NCBI GenBank assembly: GCA_914767715.1
Contig: OU612071.1
Span: forward strand, 434,001 to 498,000
Reading direction: 5' to 3'
Length of the DNA stretch: 64,000 nucleotides
Source of the DNA: Membranipora membranacea
Taxonomy: Eukaryota > Bryozoa > Gymnolaemata > Cheilostomatida > Membraniporidae
Under the pieces are notes generated by a model. That model did no database searches, had not been told where the DNA came from, and saw nothing but the letters and a program-made list of their open reading frames with translations. The first letter of the stretch is position 1; each line of letters begins with the position of its first letter. Position numbers and translations under genes: made by a program. Positions 56,851 through 64,000 of this stretch are shown piece after piece.

Positions 56851-59447
56851 TATCTTGCCCAGGACGGTGGATGATTATTGTGTGCATCTGAATAATAATC
56901 ACCATGGCGTAAATGAGTAATAATAAAATTTATCGTTGCTGTGTTTTGGAGCTTCGTAGTTATTATTACATTTTTTGAAGTCATGGATCATTGTTATGCT
57001 GATTATCTATCTGTCCATCTAAGAATCAAATGACACAAAAGATGCAAACTCAGCTTTATATGAAAGGGGGGTCTAATGATAAAGTTTGAAATGTCTGCGC
57101 TTAGCAAGATAGGATCGGTTGTGGAACTAGTACATGAACTGTAAATGGAAACCTGTACTGTTGAATATTCTAGTCATTTGGAATGATACAAAGTTTGTAT
57201 ATTCTAGTTTATCTGCTACAATAATGACACCCAATACAAGGATGTTTTATCGTCTCCAATGAAATACACTGAACACATGCTCAATAAATAATAACATCCA
57301 ACACAATGCAAGGTACTATCCATGGAAAAACAGTGTAGACTAGGCTAGAAGAGGCGGAGACCAGAAGAGGCATTACATTTATTAGCCAGTCCGTTTGCCA
57401 CAAATACAACAAAGCCTCAATGTAATCTGAACCTTAATCTGTAGTAGCCTGATATTCTTACTTGATATCGGAACCTCATTCCCTTAGTCATGTCACTATA
57501 TCTGTACTAGTACAGACTAGACTAGCAGTAGCACACCCATTCGGATTGGTGTAAGCATACTAGCAATGATTGTTAAACTTGGTGCTGCAGAAGATTTTTA
57601 TTGTGATACTGAGATGAATGAAGGATAAACTCACCATCAATATATCTGACCTCTAACCTCCGTCCTCCCAGTCGTCAAGTTATATCATCAATGATAATCT
57701 GGTTCTATAATCATGACTATAAGCCTCTCAATCCCATCTCTGTTGATAGATTGTTTGTCTCTGCATTGCCTCCCTCGATGTCACTTGATGTGTTAAAAAG
57801 GTGTTACCAATAAATCACTGGACTGTCATCTAAGCGTTACCCACCCCAAGTGTTCTAATATTGTAATCCTCATTGAAATGCGACCTAGGTATTTGACAAA
57901 CATATTGCACAAAATAATGGTATTTATGAATAATAAAATGAGAGTCGACTGAAGAAGGCTGTGATTATTGCTCATTATGGACAATTTGCAAAGAATAAAA
58001 TATGCTCCATAGAATGAAATGTTTTCTAAAGGTTTTGTTTATTGCGAGGGTATAATACAGCAGTGGGCAGTAAGACTTGCTTCCTTTCGTATTCCTTACT
58101 ATCTATTATCTGTCAATCTGACATTTTTGCTATTCAGGTTCAATGAAAAGTGAAAGGCAAATATAAACCTTCAATTATATAACTCAAAAAGCAAAATGTT
58201 TATAGTATTTGAACAGTGATCGGAAACCTTAGTAGTCACTTCGCGCTAACAGGAGAAATGAGAAAGGAGGTGAGATTTTATCTAGGTTGGTTTTGGAGTG
58301 CTTATTGGGAAAGTGCAGAGACTCGAAAGTTTTCATTGTCTGAAAATTTGGCCTCTGCTCTGAAGGTTAGTTTATAATAGGGCAAATCTTGGACAACTTT
58401 TGAGCAATTTTAGAAAGGTATCCAATTTTTTCAAATGAAAGCTTGTGTTTTTTCTTTCATAAATCAGGGTTGACAAATGAGAAAATCAAGTAAAGAAAAA
58501 TAAATTGTAATTTTTTGCAAAAACACCAGAGTTTGCTAAAAACCTTGCGTGAGTAGACAACTATTCAAATAAAAACATTGACACTTCTACCACTTCCAAA
58601 ATAAAACTTCTTAGTGCAAACTAACATCAACTGATGACCTGTACTTTCATTGACCTGTCATTAGCTCTCTCTTTCAATCCGGTCTGGAGTATCAGATGAG
58701 AGCCATCACGTTGGCTTTGTTTTTATCACAACCAAGGAAAAGAGAACATTTCACATCCATTTTAAACCGAAACCAATAGAGAATAACCGCCGTGGGAGGG
58801 AATGTTATATATAGGTTCTTTTGTCCTGATAATAATATTTTTTCTTACCTCAATGATTAACAAGATAACTGGGGGTTCCCTTATAGGAGGGGGGGGGCGA
58901 CTAATAAGCTATTTCCTGGTTAACCCCCAATAAGTTAGAAATGAACATTTAAGTAAGTACAGTAAGTTGCTGGAGAACAGCATGGGCAGGGCAAAAACTT
59001 TATAGGAGGAAATTTGGCCTCGATACTTTAGAAAAGGCGGAAAATTTAGCACCAACCACACATGCACCCAAGCCACCTTTCACAAACTGAGAAATATTGT
59101 AACATAAAGTAGTATTTTAGGGCGGGAGGGTGGGAATTGTGAAAAGACGACTTGTCACTTCAGTTGTCTAGAATGAATGGGATGAGAAAACCCGCGAACT
59201 GACGAGATAAGTAAATTTGCATAAACTCGCTATAAGGTGCGCCGTGGTACAGGATAATGCTTAAGGTAAGATAAGATAACTACAAAATATGAGGCTCAGA
59301 GGCCAGATTAAAGCTAGTAAATTTTACGAGTTATAACACAGTACTGTGTTATTAAATAACTGAGCCTTGTCACATTGCTCAAGAAAAATTGAGTTCTTTA
59401 GGAGTAAAAAACTCTGTATATAATTGAATTTAAATTTAGCCTCTCTT
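56851..59447. other. Non-coding
   Basis: No domain-bearing ORF. A G-rich run lies near 58,890. Confidence 0.4.
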
Positions 59448-59515
59448 GCCAAGCTTTGCTGTCCCCCCCCCCCCCCTTAAAAACAAAGCTTGTCAAGAGA
59501 GGCTTATGAAGCCTC
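59448..59515. mobile_element. Foldback hairpin with poly-C loop
   Basis: AGCCTCTCTTGCCAAGCTTTG and its inverted partner CAAAGCTTGTCAAGAGAGGCT (20/21 complementary) flank a poly-C run. Same core (CTTGACAAGCTTTGTT) as the elements at 12.3 kb and 60.85 kb. Confidence 0.8.
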
Positions 59516-60554
59516 AGACAATTTCTCGCATTACATCACATTGTATCACAGACCTGTAGATCTCCAGGGTATGTTTGAAAAGTTCCCCAAGTGGTAGTGA
59601 TATGCACAGTGATGCATTTCTCACATTGTATCAAGGCCCTTAAGAGATCCACCAAACTTCAGACATGACACTGACTGGTGTATTTATAAATCTCTGCCAT
59701 CAGAGAAGGGCTTTTATTCTGTGACTAATTCACCCAGGCTCGTATGGGAAGGTATCTCAATATAATCATAATTATTGTGAATAAGATCAGCAGTCTGGGT
59801 ATTCCATATATAAATGTTTGCTCTGATATGATTGGCTGGGAGAGAGAGAGAAAATGCTGGGTCACAGAGAGAATACCTACAATATGCACTTTCAGGAAAG
59901 TTCCCTGCGACCTGCTGTTGACTATCTCCCTCCAGCCAGCGGATCAGATACAACACATTGGCAAGGTTTCCATCTATCAATAATTAGCCTTGTCTAAAGG
60001 TTGTGGTTAAGATAATTGTCAATTTTGTTTTTATATTTTGTAATATAGATGGTTTTTATTTATACTTATATGCCACATGATTTTTACATAATTTTGTATA
60101 TTTACAGCTGAACACAATCTCCTCAGAGAAGAACTCCACCATTATATTTCCTATTTCTGTTGATTTTATGAAAATGAGGGGCAGAGAAGAAAAGGTGCAC
60201 ACTGACTGAGAGGATGAGGGTCTCCATCATCAGGTAATCTCTGCCATGTTAGACTTCTGTGCAGGTCCTTCTATGTTGGATTTGGAGGAGATATATTTGA
60301 CTGCTTAGGGCAGATATTGCAAAGTCATATCAAGATATAAATTAGGACTTATTATCTTGATGTGAATAATAATGGTACATTTCTAGATTTCTCCGATTTT
60401 GTAATACACACTAGCCCTTATATGTTAAAAGCACATTGATCCCATTGTTATGTCCTGGAGTGAGAACCTCCCAACAAAAGTCACACCTTTATTCGGTTCC
60501 ATTCCAGCAATATATGGCGGGTCGTGTAAGATAAAATCCATACACTAAAATCCT

Positions 60555-61135
60555 AACACTGAGCAGCCGGTAACTGTGAATTGCTGAACAGGCTGAACTG
60601 ACTGAACAGCTGAAAAGACTTTCTCAGACTAAAATTATTTGTTGTATCCTTTTCTGTGGCTGACTATCACTTCTGAAACACATTCCTCCGAGCCAAATGA
60701 TTTAATGAGTCGCTAAATTCTTGTTGGCACCTGATATAACCAATTTAGAGCAAGCAAATGTAGCGATCAATCTGCCAATTCTAAAATCATCTGGTGGTGT
60801 TCAGGAACACAGAAACATTATCCAGCACAACCTTCCATCTAGCTAGTCTTGACAAGCTTTGTTGTGTGGGAGGGAGCCTGGGGTTCCTCCCCAACAAAGC
60901 TTGCCAAACAAGACAAGCTAGTTTCCATCCAGTCACTAGAGTAATGCAGAGAGATGTTAAGATATACTGGCGAAACCAAACTCAAAGTTTATGAGGAGAA
61001 TATAAGGGATTGTCCACGCTTGTGCAAAAATAGCTAATCATTAAGACAATCAAACAAATAGTAGTCTAAGAAATTCTGCTCAGCTGTTCAGCCTGTTCAG
61101 TACTTTACAGTTACCGCTGAGCAGCTTGTCACCAT
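60555..61135. mobile_element. MITE-like element with nested foldback
   Basis: The left end (CTGAGCAGCCGGTAACTGTG...CTGAACAGGCTGAAC) is matched, inverted, at about 61,045-61,128 (CAGCTGTTCAGCCTGTTCAG...CAGTTACCGCTGAGCAG). Inside, at 60,845-60,920, is another CTTGACAAGCTTTGTT hairpin. No ORF with motifs. Confidence 0.7.
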
Positions 61136-61813
61136 CAATGCTAGTTAGAAGATGTAGATCAAGAGTAGACTGTGATGAGAATCCCACCAAATAGCCAAGT
61201 GAATGTAAATCTAAACATTAGATAAACTGCCGTATGGATCAGTTAAGTCACCTGTTTATATCTTAACCAAATTCTTCAGAGCTTCAGCACCTCTTATCAA
61301 TAGCAGTGATCTTTTGTAGTATGTTTATTTATGGCTAAAATTTCTGTGTTAAAAGACTAACAGTTTTTTTATCATTGTCGTCCATTTATTATTGTTCTCA
61401 TTTTGATCAGGAGTTTTATTTCACATCCCAGTCCATCCCATAATGAGCGCTGGATTAACAAGTGCTGGTAAGATCACCACTATTCATCACCAGCACTCAT
61501 GGCAACCAAGCAGTAATATGTTACTCTCTGGTTTGGATGAAGGTGTAATGATAAATCTTATGGGACAGTAATCCAACACATGTAGTAGTATAAAAAATTC
61601 TCTCCTGTCGAAATGTATCTAGTAGGGCTCTTACAGCAATGAGGAACATAATTTCTATTCTCCACAGAGTTATAGCTGAGAGACACACTGATAATGATGT
61701 GTTTACTTGTCTCATCAAGTAGAGAAATAAAATATGCTTCATGTGAGTGCTCTCTTGTTAAAAGTATGGACGGTAAAAATAAATGGATAAAAATTCAAAC
61801 AAAAACTTTACTT
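61136..61813. other. Non-coding, LINE 3' UTR region
   Basis: Includes the probable 3' end of the LINE on the minus strand (A/T-rich just left of 61,814). Otherwise nothing recognised. Confidence 0.4.
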
Positions 61814-63046
61814 TTATGAAAAAACGCTATTTAAATAGTGAGAATAGTTAGCTCTAAAACAAAGTTTGCGAAGGTTTACTCTGTACCGGATGGTGGAATA
61901 ACGGCCTGATGGGCATTCAGCAAATGTCAACATAGGAGTTTTTTCGGTTGCCACCATGCGAAGACTCTTTGTAGCGAGCTTGTTGTGGTGGAGATCGGCT
62001 ACTGCGGCGAAGGTGATATCTCCTGCGAGACAACCGGCTGAGCACACCACTCGCTGTAGATGTTTTTTTAGAGTCTGCATTGCACAAAGACGAGAAAATA
62101 TCACTACTAGATGGTAGAGTAGGATGCTTTCGATGAAGGATTTGTAGCATGATGTAATCAATATGGTATCTATTCCCAGATGATACAGCTTGCTCATAAT
62201 GTGAAGTCGAGTTCTAGCTTTCTTTACAGTTCGGTTGGCAGAGGCTGTAAAGTCAAGTTTAGTAGTTAGCGTAGTACCAAGATACACAAACTCTGTTACT
62301 TGATCGATCGGGGAACCATTTATTACCAGCTGTAGTGTTGTCGGGTTATCCCGTGCATTGCTGAAAACCAGTTCTTTGTTCTTCTTTGAGTTAAGAAGCA
62401 GGTCATGTTCGCAGCACCAAGCATATAGATGATCTGCTTCTTGTTGGAGACACGATGCCTGGGTACTCGTGAGAATCTCTAGTATGACTGTGTCATCAGC
62501 ATATTTAAGGATTTCGGTATTGGAGTTGAGTGTTGGGATGCTGGATACATAGAATGAGAAAAGTAGCGGACTGAGCACACAGCCTTGAGGGCTCCCAGTA
62601 GATAATGTCGTAGATGCTGATACATTGGACGTTGTTATAACACGTTGTGTGCGATTTGTGAGGAAACTGTAAAGCCAGTTAAGAATATTCGGATGAATAT
62701 CATAATCACAGAGTCTGGAGATTAGCAGGGACGGATTTATAGTATCAAAGGCGCGGGTGTAGTTAATGAATATTGTTCGAACATAGCTTTTAGCATTATT
62801 GTCTAGATGGAGACTTACTGAGTCAATAAGAGTGATGAGCGCATCTTCAGTCGACCGATTGTGCTGATATGCGAACTGTGATGAGTTATCGAGATGTGGG
62901 GCTATGCGCCTCACTATCAGCTTCTCAATACACTTTGCTACGACTGTTGTCAAAGCTATGGGCCGGAGGTCTTTCGGTTCTGATGCACCGGAGAGTTTTG
63001 GTAAAGGCTTAAAGTGTTTGTAAATGATCAGGTTTTTTGGTATCAT
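61814..63046 (-). mobile_element. LINE reverse transcriptase ORF (410 aa, 5'-truncated, open)
   Basis: RT of a jockey/CR1/L2-type non-LTR retrotransposon. ASEPKDLRPIALTTVVAKCIEKLI (block 1-2), INYTRAFDTINPSLL (motif A; normally F-D-Y-S-x-A-F-D), STGSPQGCVLSPLLFSFYV (motif B), ILKYADDTVILE (motif C YADD), FVYLGTTLT (motif E), then the C-terminal CPSGRYSTIRYR. Motif A has N-Y where D-Y/F-S is expected (VRTIFINYTRAFD), so the first catalytic Asp is lost and activity is unlikely despite the open frame. Endonuclease domain absent. Confidence 0.92.
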
Positions 63047-64000
63047 TCTAGAGATCTCAGTCTAGTTTATTAGAACATTATTCTATGTTCAAAAGCAGCC
63101 TGTGGCCCAGTTTAAGACTTATTTGCCCTCACAGTTGGGATGAGAAGGTACTAAAAAGGTACTATTTTTTTCCTTTGGAGTTATGATCACTTGTTAAAAA
63201 TAGTACCTTTCTAGTACCTCAGATTATAATGGGAATATACAGTACTTTGTAACTAAGGCGTATTGTTATGACACAGTGGTTTTGATATTCTACATGTGAT
63301 ATCAAAACACACAGAATTTATCTATTGAATGAATGAGTGAATTACAAGGCATTATTTATCTGTCCCATGCGGTTGAGCTGGTAAAATTGGGTAGTGTATG
63401 ACATTTCATAATTCAATGACAAAGCTAACGATCTAAATCGAACATAGCAAAAAATTACAGCTCTAGCTCATCTGACAGTGAGAATGAAAATTACAGGGAG
63501 ATTAACAGCTCTAGTGAGAGCAAGATTGAATATCATTTAGGCGGCATTTGTAGCAAATCGACGTCGAGTCCATTTGATTATCAGAGGGAAAATATCTCTG
63601 AGGTAGTCACACCACTCAAGTTTAAATCTGTATGATTTCGGCAACTGGAAATAACCCACAGTGCTTTGGCAGATACAAAATTTTCTGTTAACCATGGTTA
63701 CTGCTCGAGATAGAAATTGGCAATATAAAGGCGGATCAATACATTGCTACGTATTTCAAGGTTTTGTTTACATTAATATGATGAATAAATGAGATTGTGG
63801 CTATGACATTCCAATCAATCTCTGTCTTTAGCCGCATGAAAACCAGTGATATGCTTCAATCATTAGCTTCATGAATAGCGGCTTTCAATAGAATTTCAAT
63901 GAAAGATACAAAATTTACACAGGTAGATTGTGTGTTTTCTTGAAAATATGTATTTCAAAATCGCACAGAAATCTAAAATAAATTCTTTGTAAATCTCGAC
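63047..64000. other. Non-coding right edge
   Basis: No ORF above 60 aa and no recognisable motif. The imperfect inverted pair AAAAAGGTACTATTTTT / AAAAATAGTACCTTT near 63,152-63,212 could form a hairpin. Confidence 0.45.

Overview
The window is AT-rich animal (metazoan) nuclear DNA. Genes are split by short GT-AG introns and sit among LINE, SINE, hAT, P-like, foldback and Polinton sequences. A deubiquitinase (USP) gene, ankyrin repeats, L2/CR1-like LINEs and tRNA-derived SINE heads fit a marine invertebrate. I cannot name the phylum from sequence alone.

Layout. About 1-400: LINE remnant (-). 1,013-6,204: multi-exon USP-type ubiquitin hydrolase (+), with its catalytic His region visible and the Cys box outside the window. 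6.2-17 kb: mostly non-coding, with tRNA-like SINE heads, a 23-bp tandem repeat and a 382-bp foldback. 17.0-21.3 kb: decayed TPR-type gene (-), split by a hAT-type MITE with an exact 8-bp target duplication. 21.4-22.45 kb: a 263-bp MITE, an ankyrin fragment (-) and exon 1 of a PIF1-like helicase (+) sharing a divergent upstream region. An inverted copy of that region lies at 55.87-56.29 kb beside a better ankyrin ORF. The helicase resumes at 47.6, 48.6, 49.0 and 52.1 kb, so one of its introns holds a LINE remnant plus a complete Polinton, and a later one holds a P-element-like transposase remnant. 53.7-64 kb: an acidic orphan ORF, a LINE end (+), the ankyrin ORF (-), foldbacks and a 5'-truncated LINE RT (-).

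Centrepiece. 24,268-47,178 is a Polinton/Maverick (adintovirus-like) element. It has 91/95-bp terminal inverted repeats and a 6-bp target duplication (5/6 identical). Reading leftwards on the minus strand it carries a C2H2-finger exon spliced to protein-primed DNA polymerase B, packaging ATPase, a small basic ORF, a conserved Polinton ORF, integrase, penton, a pVI/core-like protein, major capsid protein and adenain-like protease. A right-hand accessory module carries a dUTPase, a four-exon 294-aa nuclear-type protein, and three small ORFs, two of them membrane proteins. Many virion and replication genes are broken by frame changes or stops, while the ATPase, the 242-aa ORF and the 294-aa gene are open.

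Nested element. The Polinton integrase is cut in two by a 6,580-bp DNA transposon (27,632-34,211) with 13-bp perfect TIRs (TAGGCACTACAAA) and a perfect 7-bp target duplication (TAATATA). It carries an uninterrupted 900-aa transposase-like protein with a candidate D/D/E triad, and an SGNH-hydrolase-type passenger gene. I could not assign it to a known superfamily. It is the strongest candidate here for something undescribed.
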